From positions 1 through 54,878 of the forward strand of contig JAEEJH010000091.1 in NCBI GenBank assembly GCA_016281775.1: a DNA stretch of 54,878 nt, given 5' to 3'. Shown in pieces: positions 1-7,544 of the stretch. The position numbers and the translations under genes were made by a program. The notes beneath the pieces are model-generated. The model did no database searches, was not told the origin of the DNA, and was given only the letters and a program-made list of their open reading frames with translations. Source of the stretch: Clostridiales bacterium. Lineage in GTDB: Bacteria; Bacillota; Clostridia; Oscillospirales; CAG-272. Positions within the stretch are counted from its first letter, which is position 1; the number at the start of each line of letters is the position of its first letter.

Positions 1-312
1 GAAAGTCCCGTCGCGTACATATACAACACGAGAGAAGAGCTTGAAAAGCTGAATATAGACCCCTTTTCCGTTTCGCGCGGAATGGTTGGCCTTATGGCTG
101 ATATAAAGGGCATAGATATCTGGGTCAATTTCACCGAGGTGGAGGACAAGGTATGGTGCGAGCTTCGCTCAAGCAAATACAACATAAATCCCATAGCGGT
201 AAAGTACGGCGGCGGCGGTCATCAGAAAGCGAGCGGAGCTGACGTAGCCGACTTTGCCGAAGCCATGCTTATGCTCGAAGACCTCAAAAAACTTGCGGAG
301 AGTGCATCATGA
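1..312 (+). CDS. DHH/DHHA1 family phosphoesterase, C-terminal part (partial)
   Basis: The reading frame is open from base 1, so this is the last 103 residues of a gene that begins outside the window; the ATG at 82 in the ORF track is internal. The visible part is a DHHA1 domain, with the glycine-rich substrate-binding motif YGGGGHQKASGA about 40 residues before the end and the usual strand pattern before it (IKGIDIWVNF, WCELRSS). Known members of this family (NrnA-type) hydrolyse short oligoribonucleotides and/or 3'-phosphoadenosine 5'-phosphate (pAp). The DHH catalytic half is missing, so activity cannot be judged. Its TGA overlaps the ATG of the next gene (ATGA), and that gene encodes a second member of the same family, so the two look co-translated. 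Confidence 0.85.
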   Translation, partial: ESPVAYIYNTREELEKLNIDPFSVSRGMVGLMADIKGIDIWVNFTEVEDKVWCELRSSKYNINPIAVKYGGGGHQKASGADVADFAEAMLMLEDLKKLAESAS

Positions 313-1292
313 ACGAAGAAGTAAAAGAACTTATACTAAAAAAGATCAAAGAATACGAAACGGTCATAATATCGCGCCACAAACGCCCCGACGGCGACGC
401 CGTCGGTTCGACAAAGGGTCTGCACCGGATGATAAGCGCGGCTTATCCCGACAAGCGCGTGTTTCTCGACAATTCAGATTACGCGGCTTATCTTGCGTTT
501 CTCGGCGACGAGGGCGAAAAACCGACCGACGAAGACTACGAAAACGCTCTTGTGATAGTTATAGACACCGGCACCGCCGACAGGATATCGAATCCGCGTT
601 ATGACAAAGGCGCGGAGCTTGTAAAGATTGATCACCACATCGTCGACAGTTCTTACGGCGATATCTGCTGGATCGAGGAGGAACGGTCGTCAGCCTGCGA
701 AATGATCGTCGGTCTGTCCGACAAAACGCTCGCCGGCGCTCTGCCGCTCGATAAAACGTCCGCTTCTTTTCTCTACACCGGCATGATCACCGATTCCGGC
801 AGGTTCCGTTACCGCGGCACGTCGCCCGATACTATGCGCGCCGCCGCTTTGCTGATGGAGCAGGATATAGATACGGAGAGCATTTACGCGAATCTCTATA
901 TGGACGGGTTTGACGCGGTGAAATTCCGCGCCTCGGCGGTCAGAATGATCAAAATGACCGAAAACGGCGTAGCGTATATAAAGATCACGAAGAAATTCCG
1001 CGAGAAGCACTCGCTTACGCTTGAAGAGGCGAGCAATATCGTCTCGGTAATGGATTCGATAAAGGGCAGTCTTATATGGCTTGCATTCATCGAAAACGAC
1101 GATAAGAGTATAAGAGTGCGTCTGCGCTCGCGTTTCGTCGAGATACAGCCGGTCGCGGCAAGATATCACGGCGGCGGTCACGCTTGCTCGAGCGGCGCGA
1201 CGGTTTACAGCGTAAAGGAGCAGAAGGCGCTTTTGAAAGAAGCGGACGAACTGCTCGGCAGATACAAAAAAGAAAACACGGGCTGGATCTGA
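309..1292 (+). CDS. NrnA-like DHH/DHHA1 phosphoesterase (oligoribonuclease / pAp phosphatase family)
   Basis: A 327-residue protein of the usual NrnA length. The N-terminal DHH domain carries HKRPDGDAVGS (motif I metal ligands, residues about 24-34), VIDTGTADRI (motif II) and IDHHIVDSSYG (the DHH motif). The C-terminal DHHA1 domain ends with YHGGGHACSSGA. All metal-binding motifs are present, so it should be an active Mn-dependent phosphoesterase. NrnA enzymes degrade 2-5 nt oligoribonucleotides to mononucleotides and dephosphorylate pAp. It starts by ATGA overlap with an upstream paralogue and is followed two bases later by surE, giving a three-gene run of nucleotide phosphohydrolases. The exact substrate is not determined by sequence; some DHH-DHHA1 proteins act on cyclic dinucleotide products instead. 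Confidence 0.9.
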   Translation: MNEEVKELILKKIKEYETVIISRHKRPDGDAVGSTKGLHRMISAAYPDKRVFLDNSDYAAYLAFLGDEGEKPTDEDYENALVIVIDTGTADRISNPRYDKGAELVKIDHHIVDSSYGDICWIEEERSSACEMIVGLSDKTLAGALPLDKTSASFLYTGMITDSGRFRYRGTSPDTMRAAALLMEQDIDTESIYANLYMDGFDAVKFRASAVRMIKMTENGVAYIKITKKFREKHSLTLEEASNIVSVMDSIKGSLIWLAFIENDDKSIRVRLRSRFVEIQPVAARYHGGGHACSSGATVYSVKEQKALLKEADELLGRYKKENTGWI

Positions 1293-1294
1293 CG

Positions 1295-2017
1295 ATGAGG
1301 ATACTGATAACAAACGACGACGGGATAGAGAGTCCGGGTATCGCTTATCTTTCGCTTTGGGCGAAAAAACTCGGCGAGGTGACCGTAGTCGCGCCGAAAT
1401 ATGAGCAGAGCGCCTGCTCGCATACGATCGTTTTGCGCAGACCTTTCGAAGTTAAAGAAAGCCGGCTGTTCGAAGACTCCGGCATAAAAGCTTATTCGAT
1501 AGACGCGTCGCCCGCCGACTGCGTGCGTTTCTCCGCCGAGCAGTACGGCGGATTCGATCTGCTTCTCTCCGGCATAAATCACGGGCTGAACATGGGTTAC
1601 GATATATCGTATTCCGGCACGTGCTCGGCGGCGTTCGAAGGCTCGTTTGCGAACATACCGTCCGTCGCGTTTTCAACCGAGCGCGGATGCCTGGAGCAGG
1701 CCGCGGCGGAACTTGACAGAGTTTGGGATTTCATAACCGAAAACAGACTTCTCGAATACGACTGCGTTTTCAACGTCAATATCGTACCGGATATGAAAGG
1801 GATAAGGATAACAAGACAGGGAGCGACGTTTTACCGCGACAGCTTTGAGCCGTGCGGTACGGATACTTACAAAGCCTCCACCTATATAGCTCACCACTTC
1901 GACGAAGGCGGCGACCCGTATCTCGACATAAACGCGGTGCACGACGGCTACTGCTCAATAACTCCGTTACGGACGAACCGGACGGATACCGTAATTTTCA
2001 AAAAGCTGAAAAGATAA
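1295..2017 (+). CDS. surE: 5'/3'-nucleotidase SurE
   Basis: A 240-residue protein starting MRILITNDDGIESPG, the hallmark SurE N-terminus whose DD pair binds the catalytic metal. Further family motifs are VVAPKYEQSACSH, the DASPADCVRF segment, LLSGINHGLNMG and YSGTCSAAFEG. SurE removes phosphate from 5'- and 3'-nucleotides and short polyphosphates in the cytoplasm. The ORF track extends the frame upstream to 1184, but that extension is inside the preceding gene; the ATG at 1295, two bases after its stop, is the family start. It ends just before a strong hairpin shared with the converging gene. Its position beside two DHH phosphoesterases and near the deoxynucleoside catabolic genes fits a role in nucleotide dephosphorylation. 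Confidence 0.95.
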   Translation: MRILITNDDGIESPGIAYLSLWAKKLGEVTVVAPKYEQSACSHTIVLRRPFEVKESRLFEDSGIKAYSIDASPADCVRFSAEQYGGFDLLLSGINHGLNMGYDISYSGTCSAAFEGSFANIPSVAFSTERGCLEQAAAELDRVWDFITENRLLEYDCVFNVNIVPDMKGIRITRQGATFYRDSFEPCGTDTYKASTYIAHHFDEGGDPYLDINAVHDGYCSITPLRTNRTDTVIFKKLKR

Positions 2018-2021
2018 AAAA

Positions 2022-2056
2022 CGTTCCCGGAAATCATTCCGGGAACGCTTTTATTA
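2022..2056. terminator. bidirectional intrinsic terminator between surE and the OB-repeat operon
   Basis: A perfect 11-bp stem (CGTTCCCGGAA / TTCCGGGAACG) with a 4-base loop, flanked by an A-run on the left and a T-rich run on the right. It lies between converging genes and can end transcription from both sides. Confidence 0.92.
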
Positions 2057-2063
2057 TGCCGTT

Positions 2064-3707
2064 TTATCTCTTCTTGCCGATAACTATCGCGCAGCCGAGA
2101 GCGGCTATCGCGGTGATCGCCGCTACAGCTACGGCGGCGTCGGAAGTATCGGTATTGTCGGGCTTGTGGTTAGGACCGTATTCTATCGCATCAAGCGTGC
2201 AGGGCTGAGCGAATTCGTAAGTGCCTCTGTGATTCTTCATCGGGCCGGTCACGGTGATCGTATCGCCGATCGCTATCTTGTCGGCGCCTTCGCCTGCAAG
2301 ACGGTAGCAGGTCACAGGTTTGTCTTCGAAACCTTCGACCGTCATCACCACGGTGATGTTCTGGTACTCTTCGCTGTACGCGGTCGTTATCTCTGTGACC
2401 TTGCCTGTAAGCGTATATTCGCCTTTGAGGAATTTGCCGTCTTCGAGAGCGTACAGAGCGTTGAGTATTTCTTCAACCGTCTCGGGGAGCTGTTCTTCTT
2501 CTTTTTCAACGATGGTGAAAGCGAGAAGTTCGCAGTCCTTATCGAACTCGACGACCGTTTCGGTGTATCTCTTCAGTTTGCCGGATACGGTGATTATATC
2601 CTTTTCGGCTATCTTGTCTACGCCGTCGACGCCTGCGCCGTTTTTAAGGCGGAAGCACTGGATCGGATAGTCTTCAAGACCTTCGACGACTATCGTTACG
2701 GTGACGTTGCCGAACTGGGAGTTGTAAGGCGTATCGACGCTGATTATCGTACCGGTGAGCTCGTACGTGCCGTCAAGCGCTTTGCCGACTTCAAGATCGT
2801 ACGCGGCTTTGACTATCTTTTCGGGAGTGTCGAGCACGGGCTGTTCGGGCTCGGTGGCTTTGGGCGTTCTCGCCTCAAGCGTGCAGCCTCTGTCAAATTC
2901 AAACGTAGAGGTGTCTTTGTTCGAGTTATAGAAGTGCTTGAGTACGCCTTTGACCGTGATCGTGTCGCCTTCGGCTATGCTCGCGCATTCGGCGCAGGCT
3001 TCGCTGTTGGTCAGATAGTAGCACTGGATCGGTTTGTCGGTCATCTCGCCGACGACTATCGTGACGGTCATATTCTGTTTGGATTCGTTCCAGGAGTAGT
3101 TGATCTCGGTGACGACGCCGGTAAGGCTGTACGGACCGCCGGGAAGGGTCGCGTTCTTTTCAAGAGCGTAAAGCGCATTTACTATCTCTTCGGGAGTCGT
3201 GTAGGTCGGAGTTTCGGGCTGTTCGGGTTCTCCGGGCTGCGAGCCGGTCGAATCGAGCGTGACCTTCATTTCCACTATACGCGTCTGACCGCTGTCGGGG
3301 TTAGTGAATTTGACCGAGTTTGCGCTGCCGGTCCACGTTCCCGCGGCGTCGCTGACCGCGAAGCTGCCGGAGTTGACGCCGTATTCGAGGGCGTAGCTTG
3401 CAGCCGTGAACGTAAATGCGACAGACAAGATCGCGCTGTCGCTCGATACGGTGAACTCGTTGTTCTTATAGATCCTGGCGGCTTTGCCGTTGTCGTAGTA
3501 CATAGGCGAGTTGCTCGTATTGCTGCCTGAGCCGAACGTGATCTTCACGCCGTCTTTGACAAGCTCGGTCAGAGCTGCTTTGTCTTCGATGCCCATATCG
3601 GCAAACGTGAACGTGACGGTCTTCGTCTCACCGTCGGCGTGAGCCGCGACGAAGATCGCCGAAACGGCCATCACCGCGATGAGAATAAATGCAAGTGCTT
3701 TTTTCAT
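2064..3707 (-). CDS. exported membrane-anchored protein with three OB-fold-like repeats
   Basis: A 547-residue protein with signal peptide (residues 1-24, ending AHA-DG), an N-terminal beta-rich module (about 28-152), a Pro/Glu linker and three repeats of about 105 residues (about 171-280, 290-395, 405-510). Each repeat has a helix of the type EEIVNALYALE, a strand LTGxVTEI, a segment TVTIVVxG, an xPIQCYxL strand, and GDTITVxGxLK before a final EFxxxCTL. This is the pattern of an OB fold as seen beside secreted nucleases. The C-terminus is a hydrophobic segment followed by GKKR, like the tail of a surface-anchored protein but without a clear LPXTG. It is the last gene of the operon with an AAGGAGC ribosome site. 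Likely role (inference): holding nucleic acid at the surface. No catalytic motif is visible. Confidence 0.8.
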   Translation of the reverse strand: MKKALAFILIAVMAVSAIFVAAHADGETKTVTFTFADMGIEDKAALTELVKDGVKITFGSGSNTSNSPMYYDNGKAARIYKNNEFTVSSDSAILSVAFTFTAASYALEYGVNSGSFAVSDAAGTWTGSANSVKFTNPDSGQTRIVEMKVTLDSTGSQPGEPEQPETPTYTTPEEIVNALYALEKNATLPGGPYSLTGVVTEINYSWNESKQNMTVTIVVGEMTDKPIQCYYLTNSEACAECASIAEGDTITVKGVLKHFYNSNKDTSTFEFDRGCTLEARTPKATEPEQPVLDTPEKIVKAAYDLEVGKALDGTYELTGTIISVDTPYNSQFGNVTVTIVVEGLEDYPIQCFRLKNGAGVDGVDKIAEKDIITVSGKLKRYTETVVEFDKDCELLAFTIVEKEEEQLPETVEEILNALYALEDGKFLKGEYTLTGKVTEITTAYSEEYQNITVVMTVEGFEDKPVTCYRLAGEGADKIAIGDTITVTGPMKNHRGTYEFAQPCTLDAIEYGPNHKPDNTDTSDAAVAVAAITAIAALGCAIVIGKKR

Positions 3708-3745
3708 TTTATGGCTCCTTTATGTAAATTATATTTTAACCATTA

Positions 3746-6172
3746 TCATTTGATCAGCGTCGCGCCGGTCGTGAATTCATATACCGACTCGTTTCTGTTC
3801 GCGTTGTAGTAGTGGATCAGGTTGCCTTCTATCGTGACCGTATCGTCGACCTTGATATTTTCAACGCCTTCGCCTTTGATCCTGTAAACGGTGACCGGAT
3901 AATCCGCAAGGCCTTCGACGACTATAACGAACGATATGTTTTTGTGTTCTTCGGTATACGCTTCGGTGATGCTCGTGACTTTGCCGGTGAGCCTGTACGG
4001 GTTGCCGGGCAGCGAATCGCCTTTATCGAGCGCGTAAAGCGCTTTGACGATCTCTTCGGGCGTGTTGTATTTGATATTCGTGCCTTCGGCTACGAAGTCG
4101 ATGCTCTTGAGAGTGCAGCCCGCGTCGAATTCGACGGTGCCGTCGGTGTATTTCTTTATCTTGCCTTCAACGGTTATTTTGTCGCCGACTTTGACCTTGT
4201 CAGCGCCTTCGCCTTTCATGCGGAAGCACTGGATCGGATACTGGTCAAGACCGTCGCAGACGATCGTAACGGTGACGTTCTGATAACCTGCGTCATACGG
4301 TGTGTTGACTCTCGTTATCGTACCGGAGAGCGTGTGCGTGCCGTCAAGAGCCTTGCCCTTGTCGAGCGCATAAGCGGCTTTGAGGAGTTTTTCAACGGAA
4401 TCGTCCTTCGGGGGTTCGGTCTCGGCCGGCTCTGTTTCGGCGGGCTGAGTTTCCGCTTCGCCCGAACCGTTTTCTATCTTGTCGAGCGTGCAGTTCGCGT
4501 CGAATTCGAACGTATCGTTATATCTCTTCAAAACGCCGGTAACGGTGATGACGTCGCCGACTTTGAGGTCCGGCGCGCCTTCGCCTTTCATGCGGAAGCA
4601 CTGTACGGGCTTGTCAGCCATATCGCCGACCACTATCGTAACGGTTATATTGCCGTACTGTTCGCTGTATGCGGTGTCGATCTTTGTGATCTTGCCTTTG
4701 AGAGTGAACGTGCCGGGCAGAGCCTTGCCCTTTTCGAGTTTGTAAAGCGCGTTGACTATTTCTTCCTGCGTGAGGTTCGCGGGCATCACGACGACCTTGT
4801 ATTCTTTAGTCTCGGAGAGACTGCCGCAGGTCGCGGTGAGCGTGAGCTTCAGTTCTTCGATGCCGGAGCCGAGCGTGATCACGAGCTTGCCGTTTTCGAT
4901 CTTGGCGGAATCCGCGGGATCAAGCTTCCAGTCGAATTTGACGGCGTCGTAAGTCGCGCCCTGCGCGGGCAGATCGACCGTCAGATCGGCGTTGGTGTTT
5001 TCGGGGATGCTGACAGCCGCTATTTCGTTTGCTAATTTTTCTTCATCCGAAATGTCTGTCGAGGTCACGGTTATACCGCCGACGCACGGATAGATCTGCG
5101 GTTCGTTGTTCCATGCCATCGGACCTTCTATATCGACCGTATAGCCTACGCCGAGTTTGGAGTATTCTTCTTTGAGTTCCGCAACCGTAAACGTGCAGGA
5201 CGTGGAGAGGAAGAGGCTGAAATCAACGCCGTTCTTGGAGACGGTCACGGTGACTCTGCCGTCGCCGGCTTCTTCAAACGTTTCAAAAGTATTCTTTACC
5301 CATTCGATCTTCGTTATTTTTGCGCCTGTCAGCGTGCAGATAACGCCCTGATACTGATCGAGCGCGCTTACGAGATTCGTTTCGGGTTTGAACATATCGT
5401 CAAGCGGTATCTTCTTTACTTCGGCTTTTTTGATCTCGCTGCCGTCGTATACGAGCGAATACGTGCATCCGGCGCCCATTTCACGGAAGCCGTTGTATAT
5501 CGACGTCGTACCGCTTATGACTATGACGTTGCCTATCGCGAGTTTGGTATCGTATTCTTCCTGCGAGTCGCATTTGAGACGGTATCCGAAATATCCGTGT
5601 TCTCCGTCAAGATCCTGGATGAATACGCCGGTATTCTTGTAATCGGGAGCGTAAGGATATTTTGCCACGATGACGCCTCTTACGTTCATCGCCGCGTCTT
5701 TGGTATTTTCAGCCCAGTACGCCCAGTTCGCTATTTCGTACTGTTTGATGACGTACTTGAATGTGATCTCTTTTGAGGTGAGTCCGTTGCCGACTACGTT
5801 GCCTTTTACGGTAAATTCCGTATCCTTATCGGCGTACGGGTCGACTTTGATCAGGACTTTGTTTTCTTCACTGCTGTCGGCGATCGAAGCGAGGCCGTTG
5901 CCGCCTTCGACCGTCCAGTTCACGTCAAGATCGAAACCTTCCTGATCGATGAGCTTTGACGGGAGCGTGAAGGACGAAGAAACCTGGTTATTCTCGCCGG
6001 GTTTGTTGAAGGTGTAGACCATGTCCGCCGCGTTGTCTAACAGCTCCTGCGAGATCTCCGCCTGTTTGGTCGTTTCAGGCGTAGTTTCAACGGGTTTGCC
6101 GCCGTTGCAGGACGTCAGCAAAAGCGCGGAAGCCATAAGCAGCACGAGCAGTACCGATAGTGCTTTTCTCAT
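3746..6172 (-). CDS. lipoprotein with Ig-like and multiple OB-fold-like domains
   Basis: An 808-residue lipoprotein: the signal sequence ends in LLLTSC, so Cys22 would be lipidated. An acidic Thr-rich linker follows, then an Ig-like module (about 50-140), two OB-like modules (about 145-365; the first contains GVFIQDLDGEHGYFGYRL), a second Ig-like module (about 385-465), and three repeats of the same roughly 100-residue OB unit found in the neighbouring gene (about 470-575, 600-700, 710-808). The last repeats share CFRMKGEG and GDxITVxGxxK with each other and with the downstream protein. It has no recognisable enzyme motif. Twenty-five bases separate it from the nuclease gene upstream in the operon, so it is probably a surface partner of that nuclease, perhaps a nucleic-acid binder; this is inference from fold and neighbours. 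Confidence 0.8.
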   Translation of the reverse strand: MRKALSVLLVLLMASALLLTSCNGGKPVETTPETTKQAEISQELLDNAADMVYTFNKPGENNQVSSSFTLPSKLIDQEGFDLDVNWTVEGGNGLASIADSSEENKVLIKVDPYADKDTEFTVKGNVVGNGLTSKEITFKYVIKQYEIANWAYWAENTKDAAMNVRGVIVAKYPYAPDYKNTGVFIQDLDGEHGYFGYRLKCDSQEEYDTKLAIGNVIVISGTTSIYNGFREMGAGCTYSLVYDGSEIKKAEVKKIPLDDMFKPETNLVSALDQYQGVICTLTGAKITKIEWVKNTFETFEEAGDGRVTVTVSKNGVDFSLFLSTSCTFTVAELKEEYSKLGVGYTVDIEGPMAWNNEPQIYPCVGGITVTSTDISDEEKLANEIAAVSIPENTNADLTVDLPAQGATYDAVKFDWKLDPADSAKIENGKLVITLGSGIEELKLTLTATCGSLSETKEYKVVVMPANLTQEEIVNALYKLEKGKALPGTFTLKGKITKIDTAYSEQYGNITVTIVVGDMADKPVQCFRMKGEGAPDLKVGDVITVTGVLKRYNDTFEFDANCTLDKIENGSGEAETQPAETEPAETEPPKDDSVEKLLKAAYALDKGKALDGTHTLSGTITRVNTPYDAGYQNVTVTIVCDGLDQYPIQCFRMKGEGADKVKVGDKITVEGKIKKYTDGTVEFDAGCTLKSIDFVAEGTNIKYNTPEEIVKALYALDKGDSLPGNPYRLTGKVTSITEAYTEEHKNISFVIVVEGLADYPVTVYRIKGEGVENIKVDDTVTIEGNLIHYYNANRNESVYEFTTGATLIK

Positions 6173-6197
6173 ATTTTTTCTCCTTTATAATAAATGA

Positions 6198-7541
6198 TCA
6201 ATTAAGAATTTCAGCGTCGGAAAGAGTAAAGAGTTTGAGCTGCGCGCTGCCCTCGTAATACTCGATTATACCTGTGACGTTCATCTTTTTGTTCCGGAAA
6301 TAATCCTCCGTCACGGTTTCGCCGTTGCTCGTGAGCACGGCGGTCCTTACAACGACCGTTTTCTGATTCGCGTCCGAACAGGTGAGAGTCATTGCGCCTT
6401 TGCTCGAAGAGGTCTCGTTGGTCGTCGTATAAACGCTCTTTACCGTGATATTCTCGATCTTTACGAGCGTGTTTTCGAGCGTGGGATCGTTGTTCAGCTG
6501 ATCCGCGCCAATGACGGTCGGCTCGATCTTTACGTCTTTTTCAATTATCTTGACGTCGTCATCGGACGGATTGATAAGCGAGAAAGACAGACCTGATACC
6601 TGAAAACCGAAGTTCTCGTTGTTGTCGGCGGTGCCGGCTATCTGCAGTTTGTACCCGACGACGAGGAATTTCGGAGCGAGCGACGCGTAGCCGCCGTAAA
6701 CGTAAACGCCGTAATACTGCTGAGTGTCTTCGTCGAACGACTGTACGTAGATGCCCTCGCCGCTCTTCTTCGTAACGACGCCTTCAAAACGCACCTTTAT
6801 GCCCGAATAAGACTCTTTGTTGAGCACGAGACTTTTTATAGAGAGATCGACCGATTCGCCGTAATAGAACAGCGGGTCCTTTTTGCCTGAATACAGATTC
6901 AGTCTGTTCGATCTCGCGCTGGTGAGCGCTTCGGTCGCTACGGTGCCGTAACGGTTGGACGAAGTGCTTTTGCCCATTGCGAGCCCTTCGGAGAGTATTT
7001 CTATGTTCAGGTTTCTCCACACGTTACTGCCCTCGTTGCGGTACCATACCCACGCGAGATAGCGATCGCCGGTGGAGTCGAAGTTCGCTTCGCCCTCGGT
7101 ATCGCTTTCGAGAGCGATCTCGGCGGCGTTATTCAGCTTCGTTTTGGTATATACCGACGCGGGTTTGCCCCAGGGCTCGACCTTGCCGGTGGATTCCGGC
7201 GTATCTATCGCCAGAAATCTGATCTTCAATATCTCTGTCTTGCTGTTGTTCCAGAAATGAGCCGTATCGCCGTCGATGCAGAGTTCTACCGTCACCCTGC
7301 CCCGCCCCGTCGCGTTAAAATCGGAATCGAGGTCAGCGGCGTTGAAGTTCACTCTCGTCGCGTAATCGGGCAGCGACGGGTCGCGCTCGTATTCCCAGTT
7401 TCCGTCGACCTGCTCGGTCTGCCGGTCCGTGACCGCCTCCGTCGTTACGTCCGCCGCCGGTTTTTTGACGCAGGACGCAAACACGGCGATAACGGTCAGC
7501 AGAGCGAGGATCAGAGATAATATTTTTAAATAATATTTCAT
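6198..7541 (-). CDS. lipoprotein nuclease, staphylococcal nuclease (SNase/TNase) domain plus OB-like domain
   Basis: A 447-residue lipoprotein (signal ending VFASC, Cys24). The SNase domain spans about residues 80-235. It contains CIDGDTAHF (metal-binding Asp), IRFLAIDTPES (the Arg, Asp, Thr and Glu of the active site) and DRYLAWVWY (the second catalytic Arg), so every catalytic residue of the staphylococcal enzyme has a counterpart. The next 110 residues look like an OB-type domain (KVRFEGVVTKKSGEGIYVQS, GYKLQIAGTADNN), and a further beta-rich domain follows. The enzyme should cut DNA and RNA with Ca2+ outside the cell while tethered to the membrane. It lies three bases downstream of the ABC binding-protein gene, so nuclease and importer are translated from one message. 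Confidence 0.92.
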   Translation of the reverse strand: MKYYLKILSLILALLTVIAVFASCVKKPAADVTTEAVTDRQTEQVDGNWEYERDPSLPDYATRVNFNAADLDSDFNATGRGRVTVELCIDGDTAHFWNNSKTEILKIRFLAIDTPESTGKVEPWGKPASVYTKTKLNNAAEIALESDTEGEANFDSTGDRYLAWVWYRNEGSNVWRNLNIEILSEGLAMGKSTSSNRYGTVATEALTSARSNRLNLYSGKKDPLFYYGESVDLSIKSLVLNKESYSGIKVRFEGVVTKKSGEGIYVQSFDEDTQQYYGVYVYGGYASLAPKFLVVGYKLQIAGTADNNENFGFQVSGLSFSLINPSDDDVKIIEKDVKIEPTVIGADQLNNDPTLENTLVKIENITVKSVYTTTNETSSSKGAMTLTCSDANQKTVVVRTAVLTSNGETVTEDYFRNKKMNVTGIIEYYEGSAQLKLFTLSDAEILN

Positions 7542-7544
7542 ATT

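Noticed and set aside
2166-3530. 454-residue plus-strand ORF opposite the OB-repeat gene
   Set aside because: It is the antisense shadow of the minus-strand gene; the protein is Arg/Phe/Asp-rich with no motif, has no ribosome site, and the opposite strand gives a signal peptide and clear repeats.
3812-5035. 407-residue plus-strand ORF inside the OB-repeat lipoprotein gene
   Set aside because: Antisense shadow produced by the repeated codon pattern of the real gene; no motif or ribosome site.
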